A program made the position numbers and the translations under genes. DNA of 64,000 nt, taken from contig NZ_JAJFAW010000017.1 of NCBI RefSeq assembly GCF_020711255.1, forward strand, positions 1 to 64,000, in the 5' to 3' direction. Positions 25,024 to 33,552 of this stretch are shown here, piece after piece. Position 1 is the first letter of the stretch, and each line of letters starts with the position of its first letter. The notes under the pieces are model-generated. The model was not told the origin of the DNA. It searched no databases and worked only from the letters and a program-made list of their open reading frames with translations. This stretch comes from Hymenobacter plasmatis (GTDB taxonomy: Bacteria; Bacteroidota; Bacteroidia; Cytophagales; Hymenobacteraceae).

Positions 25024-25278
25024 TTAGGAAGCCAGTGGCTGGAGCCCCCCGTCCGACTCCCGGGCAAAGTAGTCGACCAGGCGGCCGATGGCCTGGCCCA
25101 GGCTAGCCTCCCCGCTGACGTAGTCCTGCAGGTGAGCCAGGACGGAGTCGTTGAGGGGCTGGTCTTTAGCCGCCAGAAAGTCGATAGCGCACTCGGCCAC
25201 GTACTGGCGGCGGGTCCACTGCTGTTGTTGCTCCGGGCTGAGGCCGGCAGGAGGGGTCAGAAAGCTAGAATAAGGCAT
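25024..25278 (-). CDS. Small protein resembling VbhA-type antitoxin domain
   Basis: An 84-residue acidic protein (MPYSSFLTPPAGLSPEQQQQ). The central part RQYVAECAIDFLAAKDQPLN, then SVLAHLQDYVSGEASLGQAI, has the helix-turn pattern of VbhA-like antitoxins: a small first helix, a phi-x-leu-x-G/D turn, and a Y-V-x-G-E-x-S/T turn before the last helix. In VbhA the second helix carries an (S/T)xxxE(G/N) motif that blocks Fic active sites; here it is not clear (ECAIDFLAAKD). No Fic toxin gene is in the window, so it could be an orphan or an unrelated protein. Function is not established. Confidence 0.65.
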   Translation of the reverse strand: MPYSSFLTPPAGLSPEQQQQWTRRQYVAECAIDFLAAKDQPLNDSVLAHLQDYVSGEASLGQAIGRLVDYFARESDGGLQPLAS

Positions 25279-25758
25279 AAAAAGCAGGAATACAGTTGAA
25301 GAAGATATTTGGCGGCCAGACCCAGGCAGATGGGTTTGGGCGGACTGGCGGGGGTGGTTTGCTTCGGCGCCGCGCCTAAGTTAGGCAACAGGCGTAGCCG
25401 GAATTATGGATGGCTAAGCGAAGCCCGCCATCCCGGAGCCGCGGCCTCGTTGAATGCTCTACCTGGGCAGCAGGCAAGCAGCACACGAGTACAGCCGGGC
25501 GGTTACGCGTGAGACAATACGCAGCTAAGCAACAATCGGCCCATACTATTGCCCAGCTTCTCCGGGTTGCTCAAGAAAGGCAGGGATTTAGCTCAATTTT
25601 GCCGGAAATGGAGCCGTGAAAATTGGGCTGGCCAAACAGGAATTTCTGGTGCTACATTCGCAGCGTCTGCCCTCGCGCCGGGGAGCAGATTGCAGCCGGC
25701 CTGTTGCCCGCTGCAGGCGGGCTCTGGCTATTGGCCGGAGACCAAGACCTTCTTACTG
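25279..25758. other. 480-base spacer without a recognisable gene
   Basis: This stretch separates the small minus-strand gene from the M28 peptidase. Short open frames run through it (for example up to 25619) but none has a domain or a compositional bias suggesting coding use. I see no promoter match, repeat or hairpin that stands out. It may contain the peptidase promoter. Confidence 0.5.
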
Positions 25759-27486
25759 ATGCGTTTATTTACGTTGCGCGGATGGCTGCTGCCAGCCGCA
25801 GCCGGCCTGCTGGCAAGCTGCCAGGGCCAGACTTCTTCGGACAAGACTGCTTCCTCAGCGGGCAGCCAAACCGAAACGGAAACCGCCCCTACCGACACGG
25901 CCAGCGTGCCGGCCCCGGCCGATGGCATCACGGCCTCGCTCATCGGCCAGCACATCAAGGCGCTGGCGTCGGATGAGTTTCAGGGCCGGCGGCCGTTTAC
26001 GGCGGGCGAGGAAAAGGCCACCAACTACCTGGCTTCGGAATTCAAAAAACTTGGGCTAAAACCCGGGCCCAACGGTACCTACTTCCAGGCCGTGCCCCTG
26101 GTGGAGATTACTGGCAAGCCCGATTCGACGGCCACCGTCACCGGCAACGGCAAAAGCCTGACCCTGAAGTACCGCACCGACTACATGGTGCTCACCGAGC
26201 GCGAACAGCCCACCGTGAAGGTGACCAACTCGCCGCTGGTGTTTGCGGGCTACGGGGTGGTAGCGCCCGAGTACAAGTGGGACGACTACGCCGGCCTCGA
26301 TGTGAAAGGCAAAACCGTGGTGGTACTGATAAACGACCCCGGCAACGCCGGCACCGACACCACCCTGTTTAAGGGCAAAGAAATGACGTACTACGGCCGC
26401 TGGGGCTACAAGTACGAGGAAGCGGCCCGCCACGGCGCCACCGGCATCCTCATCATTCACGACACCAAGCCCGCCTCCTACCCCTGGACGGTGGTGCAAA
26501 GCAGCAACGGCGGCGCCAAGCTGCACCCCCAAACGCCCGACCACGGCGCCAGCAAAGTGGCCATGGAGGGCTGGATGACCCTCGACGCTGCCAAGCGCCT
26601 GTTTGCCACGGCCGGCCAGAGCTACGACGAGGCCTATGCCGCCGCCAACAAGTCCGGCTTCCGGGCGCGGCCCCTGGGCCTGAACATCAGCACCACGCTG
26701 CACAATAAAATCACGCGCAAAACGTCCAAAAACGTGGTGGCCGTGCTACCCGGCACCACCCGGCCCAACGAGTACATCATCTACTCGGCCCACTGGGACC
26801 ACCTCGGCATCGGCCCGGCCATTGCCGGGGACTCTATCTATAACGGCGCGCTCGACAACGCCAGCGGCTGCGCCGCCCTGCTGGCCATCGCCAACGGCTT
26901 TGTGCACGCCAAAGAAAAGCCGCAGCGCAGCATCGTGTTCCTGGCCGTGACGGGCGAAGAGCAGGGCCTGCTGGGCTCGCAGTACTACGCCGAGCATCCG
27001 CTGTTCCCGGTGGCTAATACCGTGGCTGACATCAACATGGACGAGTTGCTGGCGTTCGGGCCCATGCGCGACGTGACCATTGTTGGCTACGGACAGTCGG
27101 AGCTGGACGACTACGCCCGCGCCGCCGCCAAGGAGCAGAACCGCTACGTCATTCCCTTCCAGCACCCCGAAACCGGCAGCTTCTACCGCTCCGACCATTT
27201 CAGCTTCGCCAAAGTGGGCATTCCGGCGCTCTACGCCAGCGGGCAGTTTGAAAGCCGCCTGCACGGCAAAGCCTTCGCCGAGAAGCAGCGCAAGGACTTC
27301 GAAGAAAAGAGCTACCACCAGCCTTCTGACCAGTACGACCCCAAGTGGGACCTGCGCGGCGCCGAGCAGGACGCCCGACTGCTGTTCCGCATCGGCCAGC
27401 GCCTGGCCAGCGAAACCACTTTCCCGAAGTGGAAGGAAGGCTCGGAGTTCAAGGCAATCCGCGAGAAAAGCCGCCCGGCACAATAA
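25759..27486 (+). CDS. M28-family zinc metallopeptidase, lipoprotein
   Basis: A 575-residue exported aminopeptidase-like protein. It starts MRLFTLRGWLLPAAAGLLAS with lipobox LLASC, so it is likely lipid-anchored. A Thr/Ser/Ala/Pro-rich linker (about 25-55) precedes helical segment IKALASDEFQGRRPFTAGEE. A PA domain lies at about 145-285 and the M28 peptidase domain at about 315-560, with metal ligands in YSAHWDHLGI (His, Asp pattern), NGALDNASGCAALL (Asp), TGEEQGLLGS (Glu-Glu), NMDE and YRSDHFSFAKVGIPAL (His). All ligands of a two-zinc site appear present. The frame is open further upstream (25549) but the signal peptide fixes the start. It would degrade peptides in the periplasm or at the surface. 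Confidence 0.93.
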   Translation: MRLFTLRGWLLPAAAGLLASCQGQTSSDKTASSAGSQTETETAPTDTASVPAPADGITASLIGQHIKALASDEFQGRRPFTAGEEKATNYLASEFKKLGLKPGPNGTYFQAVPLVEITGKPDSTATVTGNGKSLTLKYRTDYMVLTEREQPTVKVTNSPLVFAGYGVVAPEYKWDDYAGLDVKGKTVVVLINDPGNAGTDTTLFKGKEMTYYGRWGYKYEEAARHGATGILIIHDTKPASYPWTVVQSSNGGAKLHPQTPDHGASKVAMEGWMTLDAAKRLFATAGQSYDEAYAAANKSGFRARPLGLNISTTLHNKITRKTSKNVVAVLPGTTRPNEYIIYSAHWDHLGIGPAIAGDSIYNGALDNASGCAALLAIANGFVHAKEKPQRSIVFLAVTGEEQGLLGSQYYAEHPLFPVANTVADINMDELLAFGPMRDVTIVGYGQSELDDYARAAAKEQNRYVIPFQHPETGSFYRSDHFSFAKVGIPALYASGQFESRLHGKAFAEKQRKDFEEKSYHQPSDQYDPKWDLRGAEQDARLLFRIGQRLASETTFPKWKEGSEFKAIREKSRPAQ

Positions 27487-27501
27487 GCCAGGCCGGGCGT
27501 C

Positions 27502-27534
27502 GGCCGCTACCGGGTTGTAGGGTCGGGTAGCGGC
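27502..27534 (+). terminator. Hairpin after the M28 gene, no T run
   Basis: GGCCGCTACC (27502-27511) pairs with GGTAGCGGCC (27525-27534), loop of 13 bases, 16 bases after the peptidase stop. It lacks a T run, so it may be an RNA-stabilising hairpin and not a true terminator. Confidence 0.35.
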
Positions 27535-27724
27535 CAGATGCGGCGCAAAGCCAGTGGCAGCTATATCGGTAGTAGTTGCAGTGGCATCGCGGCAAATACG
27601 GAACCTAGGCCAAAAAACACGGAATTCAGCCGTTGGTGCTGGTTTTGAGCAACGCCGGACTCCCGCCGCTTGTTAGGCTAGATAAGCGGGAGCGACGCTG
27701 TTCCCGCGGCTTGTGCTTTTTGCC

Positions 27725-28306
27725 ATGATGATTCCTTCGGTTTTGCACACCAACTGGTGGGCGCTGGCCTTGCGCAGTCTGATAGCCACCATCTGCGCCC
27801 TGCTCACCTTTCTGCTGCCGGGGCTCACGCTCCTGGTTCTGGTTGCCCTATTCGGCATTTACTTCATCCTCAACGGCTTGCTGACACTGGTAGCGGCCTT
27901 CCGCCAAAGCCGGGACCAGCCGGTCTGGTGGGGCCTGGTGCTGGAGGGCGTGGCCGGTGTGGTGGCCGGCGGGCTTACCCTGGCCTGGCCCGACATTACG
28001 CTGCTGGCGCTGGTGTACGTGGTGGCTTTGTGGGCCATCGTAACCGGCTTTTTGCAGGTAGGCACCGCCTTTCGGCTCCGTAAGCACCGGGCCAGCGAGG
28101 GGCTGATGCTGCTCAGTGGCTTGCTGGCCATCGGCTTTGGCGTGCTGCTCATCTTCTGGCCCCGGGCCGGGGCGCTGGCCCTGGCGTGGTGGGTGGGCGC
28201 CTACATTTTTGGTTTCGGCATGATACTGGGCATTCTGGCGTACCGGCTGCGCCGCCGCACGGCGGGCCACAGCGGCAGGTCGACGATGGCTCAGGCAGCT
28301 GGCTAA
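27725..28306 (+). CDS. HdeD-family membrane protein (DUF308)
   Basis: A 193-residue protein with six predicted membrane segments in three pairs, as in HdeD acid-resistance proteins: WWALALRSLIATICALLTFL, LVALFGIYFILNGLLTLVAA, GLVLEGVAGVVAGGLTLAWP, ALVYVVALWAIVTGFLQVGT, LLSGLLAIGFGVLLIFWPRA and WWVGAYIFGFGMILGILAYR. The paired motif WP...L.Y is typical of DUF308 repeats. An upstream GTG (27713) would add four residues; ATG 27725 is chosen, though ATG 27728 is equally good. Function in this lineage is unknown beyond possible stress tolerance. Confidence 0.9.
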   Translation: MMIPSVLHTNWWALALRSLIATICALLTFLLPGLTLLVLVALFGIYFILNGLLTLVAAFRQSRDQPVWWGLVLEGVAGVVAGGLTLAWPDITLLALVYVVALWAIVTGFLQVGTAFRLRKHRASEGLMLLSGLLAIGFGVLLIFWPRAGALALAWWVGAYIFGFGMILGILAYRLRRRTAGHSGRSTMAQAAG

Positions 28307-28357
28307 TGCCCGGCCAGCTCAATGGAACCGGACTCCTCCTGTTGAACAGCCATCACC

Positions 28358-28789
28358 TCAGCGGGCCAAAAGCCAGCCCAGGAGCACGGCCCGCGCCGTC
28401 CAGGCCAGCGTGCGCAGCCAGTTGGTACGGATGAGGCCATCGATAGCGATGTAGTCGTAGCCTTGTGCCAGCCGGTTGTGAAAGGGCACCGAGATAAAGA
28501 ACGTGGCGGCCCAAATCAGCCCAACCAGGCCCAGGCTCCACCAGCCCGCGCCGCTGGGCAGCGCACTGCGCCCCGCCCAGGCCAGCCAGATGGCCAGGCC
28601 CAGCTCAACCACCATGGGCACCAGCACCACGTAGCTCATGCGGCGGGTGTGGGCCGCGTGGAAAGCCGCCCAGCCGGCTTTGGGCACCTGCCCGAAGCCG
28701 GGGTAGTGCACCACCTGCACCGTCCAGATGAGGCCGGTGAGGTAGGCCGCAGCGGCGAAGTTGAGCAAAAGCAGGAGGCGGAACGGCAT
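28358..28789 (-). CDS. Four-helix membrane protein, unknown function
   Basis: A 143-residue protein with four hydrophobic segments (LLLLLNFAAAAYLTGLIWTV; YVVLVPMVVELGLAIWLAWA; SLGLVGLIWAATFFISVPFH; LAWTARAVLLGWLLA). The motif VQVVHYPGFGQVPKAGWAAF between helices 1 and 2 and VPFHNRLAQGYD after helix 3 look like a conserved small membrane-protein family in Bacteroidota (similar in layout to DUF1772). I cannot assign a function. It is convergent with the HdeD-like gene (51 bases apart) and divergent from the gapN-like gene. Confidence 0.78.
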   Translation of the reverse strand: MPFRLLLLLNFAAAAYLTGLIWTVQVVHYPGFGQVPKAGWAAFHAAHTRRMSYVVLVPMVVELGLAIWLAWAGRSALPSGAGWWSLGLVGLIWAATFFISVPFHNRLAQGYDYIAIDGLIRTNWLRTLAWTARAVLLGWLLAR

Positions 28790-28947
28790 GGTGCAAAAAA
28801 AGATTATGGCCTGAACATACGGCTTCTTTGCTCGTCAGTGCCACGCAAACGTTCCCGTAAATTCCCTTTCAAGAGCAGCCCAGGGCCCAACATTTCCATT
28901 GGCATTTGCTTCTGCGTAGGTTCGCATTGCACAATGTTCTTCTGACC

Positions 28948-30582
28948 ATGCCTGTAACCACCGAAAGCCTAACCGAACTTTTCCCGCCCGACGAGGCGGC
29001 TATCCCCGAAGCCTGGCGCCGGCCCGAACCCTTGCACCAGCGCCAGTACCTGCTCGATGGCGAGCTGCGCGAGTGGCACGGCCCCACGCAGGTGGTGTTC
29101 TCCCCCATTCAGCTGCGCGACTCCGATGGCGACCTCACGCCCATTGTTATCGGCTCTTACCCCTTGCTCGACGAAGCCGAAAGCCTCAAGGCCCTGGATG
29201 CCGCCGTGCGCGCCTATGACCACGGCCGCGGCGAGTGGCCCACCATGAGCGTGGCCGAGCGCATTGCGGCGGTGGAGAAATTCACCCGTCTCATTGTGGC
29301 CCAGAAAAAGGAAATCGTGCAGCTGTTGCTCTGGGAAATTGGTAAGTCGGCCGCCGATTCGGAGAAAGAATTCGACCGCACCGTCGACTACATCCGCAAC
29401 ACCATCGACGCCCTCAAGGACATCGACCGCGACTCGTCGCGCTTCACCATCGAAGAAGGCATCATAGGCCAGATTCGGCGCTCCCCGCTGGGCGTGGTGC
29501 TCTGCATGGGCCCGTTCAACTACCCCCTGAACGAGACGTTCTGCATGCTGATTCCGGCCCTGATTATGGGCAACACCGTGCTTTTCAAGCCCCCGAAGCA
29601 CGGCGCCCTGCTGCACTTCCCGCTGCTGAAGGCCTTCACCGAGGCCTTCCCCAAGGGCGTGGTAAACACGGTGTACGGCCGTGGCAACACCATCGTGCCG
29701 GCCCTGATGTCGTCGGGCAAGATTGACGTGCTGGGGCTCATCGGCAGCAGCCGCGTGGCCGATTCGCTCAAGAAGCTGCACCCCAAGTCCAACCGCCTGC
29801 GCGCCATTCTGGGGCTCGACGCCAAGAACGTGGCCATCATCATGGCCGATGCCGACTTGGACGTGGCCGTGAAGGAATCCGTGCTGGGCGCCCTGAGCTT
29901 CAACGGGCAGCGTTGCACCGCGCTCAAGCTGTTTTTCGTGCACGAGAGCATCGCCGAGGAATTTGTGCGGCGCATGGCCGAAGAAATCAACAAGCTCAAG
30001 CCCGGCATGCCCTGGGACGAGAAGGTGAACATCACGCCCCTGCCCGAGCCGCAAAAGCCCGGCTACCTGGGCGAGTGCCTCGAGGACGCCCAGGCTAAAG
30101 GCGCACGCATCATGAACGAGGGCGGCGGCATGTGCGCCGGCCCGCTGGTGTACCCCGCGCTGGTGTATCCCGTGAAGGACGGCATGAAACTCTGGCGCGA
30201 AGAGCAGTTTGGCCCGGTGGTGCCGGTGGCGTCTTTCGCCCACGTAGACGAGGCTATTCAGTACATCATCGACTCCGACCACGGCCAGCAGGTGAGCATT
30301 TTCAGCAGCGAATCTCAAGAAGTCGCCAACCTGGTGGACCAGCTGGTGAACCAGGTGAGCCGCGTGAACATTAACGCCCAGTGCCAGCGCGGACCCGACA
30401 CCTTCCCCTTCACCGGCCGCAAGGACTCGGCCGAGGGCACGTTGTCGGTGCACGATGCCCTGCGCTCGTTCAGCATCCGCACGGTGGTGGCCACCAAGCA
30501 GACCGATGCCAACAAGCACATTCTGAACGACATTGTGAACGAGCAGGAAAGCAATTTCCTGAGCACGCGGTTTATTCTCTAG
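28948..30582 (+). CDS. gapN: NADP-dependent glyceraldehyde-3-phosphate dehydrogenase (GapN-like)
   Basis: Aldehyde dehydrogenase superfamily, 544 residues, likely the non-phosphorylating enzyme that oxidises glyceraldehyde 3-phosphate to 3-phosphoglycerate with NADP. Key features are PLGVVLCMGPFNYPLNETF (cofactor loop, Asn of the catalytic pair), GNTVLFKPPKHG (Lys of cofactor site), LGLDAKNVAIIMADADLD (Glu replaced within a GapN-like LGLDAKN), and FNGQRCTALKLFFV with the catalytic Cys. The C-terminal EEQFGPVVPVASF and FTGRKDSAEGTLSVHDALRS fit GapN of plants and Bacteroidota. Start at ATG 28948 (MPVTTESLTELFPPDEAAIP) is chosen over 28906. A strong terminator follows at 30602. Confidence 0.88.
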   Translation: MPVTTESLTELFPPDEAAIPEAWRRPEPLHQRQYLLDGELREWHGPTQVVFSPIQLRDSDGDLTPIVIGSYPLLDEAESLKALDAAVRAYDHGRGEWPTMSVAERIAAVEKFTRLIVAQKKEIVQLLLWEIGKSAADSEKEFDRTVDYIRNTIDALKDIDRDSSRFTIEEGIIGQIRRSPLGVVLCMGPFNYPLNETFCMLIPALIMGNTVLFKPPKHGALLHFPLLKAFTEAFPKGVVNTVYGRGNTIVPALMSSGKIDVLGLIGSSRVADSLKKLHPKSNRLRAILGLDAKNVAIIMADADLDVAVKESVLGALSFNGQRCTALKLFFVHESIAEEFVRRMAEEINKLKPGMPWDEKVNITPLPEPQKPGYLGECLEDAQAKGARIMNEGGGMCAGPLVYPALVYPVKDGMKLWREEQFGPVVPVASFAHVDEAIQYIIDSDHGQQVSIFSSESQEVANLVDQLVNQVSRVNINAQCQRGPDTFPFTGRKDSAEGTLSVHDALRSFSIRTVVATKQTDANKHILNDIVNEQESNFLSTRFIL

Positions 30583-30601
30583 ATTTCGTATCAATCCATT
30601 G

Positions 30602-30640
30602 AAAAGGCCGCTCCAGTATCTGGAGCGGCCTTTTTGCGTT
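30602..30640 (+). terminator. Terminator of the gapN-like gene
   Basis: Perfect 15-base stem AAAAGGCCGCTCCAG (30602-30616) with its complement (30620-30634), loop TAT, five T residues and then GCGTTTTT. Twenty bases after the stop codon. The minus-strand gene ending at 30658 may share it. Confidence 0.9.
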
Positions 30641-30657
30641 TTTGATACTTAGTCAAC

Positions 30658-31137
30658 TTATGCACGCATAAACCACCGAAAGTATATCCATCCTACCATG
30701 AGCCCAGTTACACAATATACCAGCAACATTTCTGCATCTAATGGCAACTCAGCCCAATGAAATAAGGGTTTTGAAACCCCTGCTGCAGCGTGCCTCGCAT
30801 AGATTTCCGATGCCTTTTGGTAAGTGTACAGTTTATACCCAGAATAGATAAAAGCTCCTGTAAACAATCCCAGAAGTGCAGTGGCCCAACCCCTTTTAGG
30901 ATGACGAGCTATAAATGGCTTGGCAAAAGCCAATACAATAAGCGTCAGCAAGTAACCCCACCAATAATAATACAACTCATACAGGGGCATGGCTAGTACA
31001 ATCCCTAGCTTGTTGCGTGCAGATGCTCCTTCACCCAAGAAGAGACTAGAAGGAAACTCTGGCAGCAGCATCTTCAGCCATCCGGCAATAGCAGCACCAA
31101 TCAGCCCTAAAAGCAGGTACTTAAGCGGCTTATTCAT
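30658..31137 (-). CDS. Four-helix membrane protein with atypical base composition
   Basis: A 159-residue protein starting MNKPLKYLLLGLIGAAIAGW with four membrane segments (about 5-25, 45-72, 85-105, 135-155) and a periplasmic or cytoplasmic loop with TYQKASEIYARHAAAGVSKP. I recognise no family. Codon use differs plainly from neighbours: many A/T-ending codons, against C/G-ending in surrounding genes, over the whole gene. This suggests recent acquisition or relaxed selection. It lies alone between the gapN-like gene (convergent) and the M13 peptidase (divergent). Confidence 0.72.
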   Translation of the reverse strand: MNKPLKYLLLGLIGAAIAGWLKMLLPEFPSSLFLGEGASARNKLGIVLAMPLYELYYYWWGYLLTLIVLAFAKPFIARHPKRGWATALLGLFTGAFIYSGYKLYTYQKASEIYARHAAAGVSKPLFHWAELPLDAEMLLVYCVTGLMVGWIYFRWFMRA

Positions 31138-31441
31138 TTCAGTTGCTGGGGACAGCCTTAATAAGTAGCGTATTAGTGCGCATGGCTTCCAAAGAACGTC
31201 ATGTCGAGCTGGTTCGACCAGTTACCCATAACGTTCCTTTTTTCCATGGCTCAATCAGCTGGAGTTTGTGCCACTGCCAACCGATATAAAATCTCTCGGC
31301 GCGCAGCTTTTGCTTCTACCCGAAGTAGCAACAATGCAACGGTTTAAGCCTAACATTGTCGTTGCAAACCGGCGCGAACGAAAGCGGCGCGCTTTACTAT
31401 TTCACTTCCTTCTTTATCCAGTCAACCTTCTGCATTCCTGC
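31138..31441. other. 304-base spacer between the low-GC gene and the M13 peptidase
   Basis: It contains a single small palindromic element at about 31194-31234 (see separate entry) and a signal-less region before the M13 start. The frame of the peptidase remains open through it (from 31268), but the lipoprotein signal at 31442 shows that this is not coding. No TAnnTTTG match is seen. Confidence 0.5.
31194..31234. repeat. Short palindromic element, possible family A relic (A6)
   Basis: GAACGTCATGTCGAGCTGG and a partial complement ending CATAACGTTCC enclose the small hairpin CTGGTTCGACCAG. The tip GTCATGTCGAG resembles the GTCATGCTGAG tip of family A. Only one compact unit is present. Confidence 0.5.
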
Positions 31442-33490
31442 ATGAAAAAACACCTGCTCCTTTTGCCGCTGCTCGCGGCATTTGTCACCGGCTGCCCTTC
31501 TAATTCTCTGAAAACGGCCAGCTCCGGCGACAAGCCCGATATCCTGCACGCCGCCCTAGATACTACCGTGGCTCCCGGCGATGACTTCTTCACTTACGCC
31601 AACGGCACGTGGCTGAAAAACAACCCCATTCCGGCCTCGGAAAGCAACATGGGCATTGGCAAGAAGGTCCAGGACGAGGTGTACGCCCGCCTGCGCCAGA
31701 CCAGCATTGAGGCCGCCGGCGCCAACGCCGCCGCGGGCAGCAACCAACAGAAAATCGGTGATTTCTGGGCCGTTGGGCTGGATTCGGCGAAGGCCGACAA
31801 GCTTGGTGCCACGCCCATTAAGCCCGAGCTCGACCGCATTGCGGCCATGAAGACCGTGGCGGAGGTGCCAGGCGTCATTGCCCACGAAATTCCGCTGGGA
31901 GTGCGCGCCCTCATCGGCCCGCGTGTGGGCCAGGACGACAAGAACAGCGACAAGATGGTGCTGTACCTGCGTCAGTCGGGCCTGGGCCTGCCCAACCGCG
32001 ACTACTACTTCAACACCGACTCGCGCACCAAAAATATCCGCGCCGAGTACCTGAAGCACGTGGCCAATACCTTCAAGCTGCTGGGCCAGGATTCTACCAC
32101 GGCCAAGGCCAATGCCGCCAAGGTAATGGCGCTGGAATCCACCCTGGCCAAGTCCTCGCGCAAGCTCGAAGCCCTGCGCGACCCCTATGCCAACTACCAC
32201 AAGATGAGCATCGCGCAGCTCAACAAGCTGACGCCCGGCATCGACTGGAAAACCTGGCTCGGCCAGATGGAATTTACCAACGTGGACACGGTGATTGTGG
32301 GCCAGCCCGAGTTTTACCAGACGGTGGGCCAACTGCTCAAGACCAAGCCGGTAGACGACTGGAAGGCCTACCTGACCTGGCAGGTGGCCCGCACGTTTGC
32401 GCCCACCCTCAGCCGCCAGTTTGTTGATGAGAACTTCCACTTCTACGGCACGGTGCTGCGCGGCGCCAAGGCCATTCGGCCCCGCTGGAAGCGCGTGCTG
32501 GACATGCAGGAAAATGCGCTGGGCGATGCCCTCGGCCAGCTGTTTGTGAAAGAGTACTTCAAGCCCGAAGCCAAAGCCCGCTACGACACCCTGGTGAAAA
32601 ACGTGGTGGCCTCCTTTGCAGAGCACATTCAGAAAGCGGATTGGATGAGTGCCCCCACCAAAGTAGTGGCCCTGGACAAGCTCCACAAAATCACCCCCAA
32701 GGTGGGCTACCCCGACAAGTGGAAGGATTACTCCAACCTGAAAATTGACCGCAGCTCCCTGGCCGAAAACGTGATGCGCGCCAACCTGTGGGACTACCGC
32801 TACGAGCTCAACAAATTGGGCAAGCCCGTGGACCGCACCGAGTGGGGCATGACCCCGCAGACCTATAATGCCTACTACAACGGCTCGAACAACGAAATTG
32901 TGCTGCCCGCCGCCGCCTTCGCCATTCCCGGCCTGCTCGATGCCAACGCCGACGACGCGCTGGTGTACGGCTACGCGGGGGCCAGCACCATCGGCCACGA
33001 GCTCACCCACGGCTTCGACGACGAGGGTAGCCAGTACGATGCCCACGGCAACCTGCACGAGTGGTGGAGCAAGGACGACCGCAAGCGCTTCAACCAGCGC
33101 GTAGACGGCATCGTGAAGCAGTTCAACGGCTACACCCTGCTCGACTCGCTGCACATCAACGGCAAGGCCACGGCCGGTGAGAACATTGCCGACCTGGGCG
33201 GCATTGTCATCGGCCTCGATGCCTTCAAGAAAACCAAGCAGTACAAGGAAGGTAAGAAAATCAACGGCCTCACGCCCGTGCAGCGCTACTTCCTGGGCTA
33301 TGCCCTGGGCTGGCAGATGCACGTGCGCGACGAAAGCCTGGCCTCGCAGTTGCTCACCGATGTGCATTCGCCCGCCCAGTACCGCGTGAACGGTCCCATG
33401 GCCGACGTGCCCGCTTTCTACGAAGCCTTTGGCATCAAGCCCGGCCAGAAGCTCTACCGCCCCGACTCGACCCGCGTGGTAATCTGGTAA
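31442..33490 (+). CDS. M13-family metallopeptidase (PepO/neprilysin type), lipoprotein
   Basis: A 682-residue zinc endopeptidase. N-terminus MKKHLLLLPLLAAFVTGCPS has a lipobox (FVTGC), so it is probably a lipoprotein. The M13 N-terminal domain (about 35-420) includes PGDDFFTYANGTWLKNNPIP and is followed by the catalytic domain with NAYYNGSNNEIVLPAAAFAI, zinc motif GHELTHGFD (HExxH), third ligand in ENIADLGGIVIGLDAF (ExxxD) and the C-terminal CxxW-less end RVNGPMADVPAFYEAFGIKP with PxxR-type ending. All catalytic residues are present. A terminator at 33517-33552 follows. Confidence 0.95.
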   Translation: MKKHLLLLPLLAAFVTGCPSNSLKTASSGDKPDILHAALDTTVAPGDDFFTYANGTWLKNNPIPASESNMGIGKKVQDEVYARLRQTSIEAAGANAAAGSNQQKIGDFWAVGLDSAKADKLGATPIKPELDRIAAMKTVAEVPGVIAHEIPLGVRALIGPRVGQDDKNSDKMVLYLRQSGLGLPNRDYYFNTDSRTKNIRAEYLKHVANTFKLLGQDSTTAKANAAKVMALESTLAKSSRKLEALRDPYANYHKMSIAQLNKLTPGIDWKTWLGQMEFTNVDTVIVGQPEFYQTVGQLLKTKPVDDWKAYLTWQVARTFAPTLSRQFVDENFHFYGTVLRGAKAIRPRWKRVLDMQENALGDALGQLFVKEYFKPEAKARYDTLVKNVVASFAEHIQKADWMSAPTKVVALDKLHKITPKVGYPDKWKDYSNLKIDRSSLAENVMRANLWDYRYELNKLGKPVDRTEWGMTPQTYNAYYNGSNNEIVLPAAAFAIPGLLDANADDALVYGYAGASTIGHELTHGFDDEGSQYDAHGNLHEWWSKDDRKRFNQRVDGIVKQFNGYTLLDSLHINGKATAGENIADLGGIVIGLDAFKKTKQYKEGKKINGLTPVQRYFLGYALGWQMHVRDESLASQLLTDVHSPAQYRVNGPMADVPAFYEAFGIKPGQKLYRPDSTRVVIW

Positions 33491-33516
33491 AGAACCGGCT
33501 CTCTAAACCGGCCACT

Positions 33517-33552
33517 AAAAAAGCCCTTCCCCTAAAAGGAAGGGCTTTTTTT
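33517..33552. terminator. Bidirectional terminator that overlaps the end of the kinase gene
   Basis: A 14-base perfect stem (AAAAAAGCCCTTCC, 33517-33530, with its complement at 33538-33551) and seven T. Its loop CCTAAAA contains the stop codon TAG (minus strand, 33532-33534) of the histidine kinase gene, so the last kinase residues (KKSPSF) are encoded by the stem. It terminates the M13 gene from the plus side and would terminate the kinase mRNA just as translation ends. Confidence 0.87.

Noticed and set aside
28969..33367. Very long open frames antisense to the gapN-like gene (541 codons) and to the M13 peptidase (603 codons)
   Set aside because: They mirror GC-rich codon use of the sense genes, have no domain, and contain His/Val/Gly-rich nonsense. 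Antisense frames of this length are expected in GC-rich genomes.
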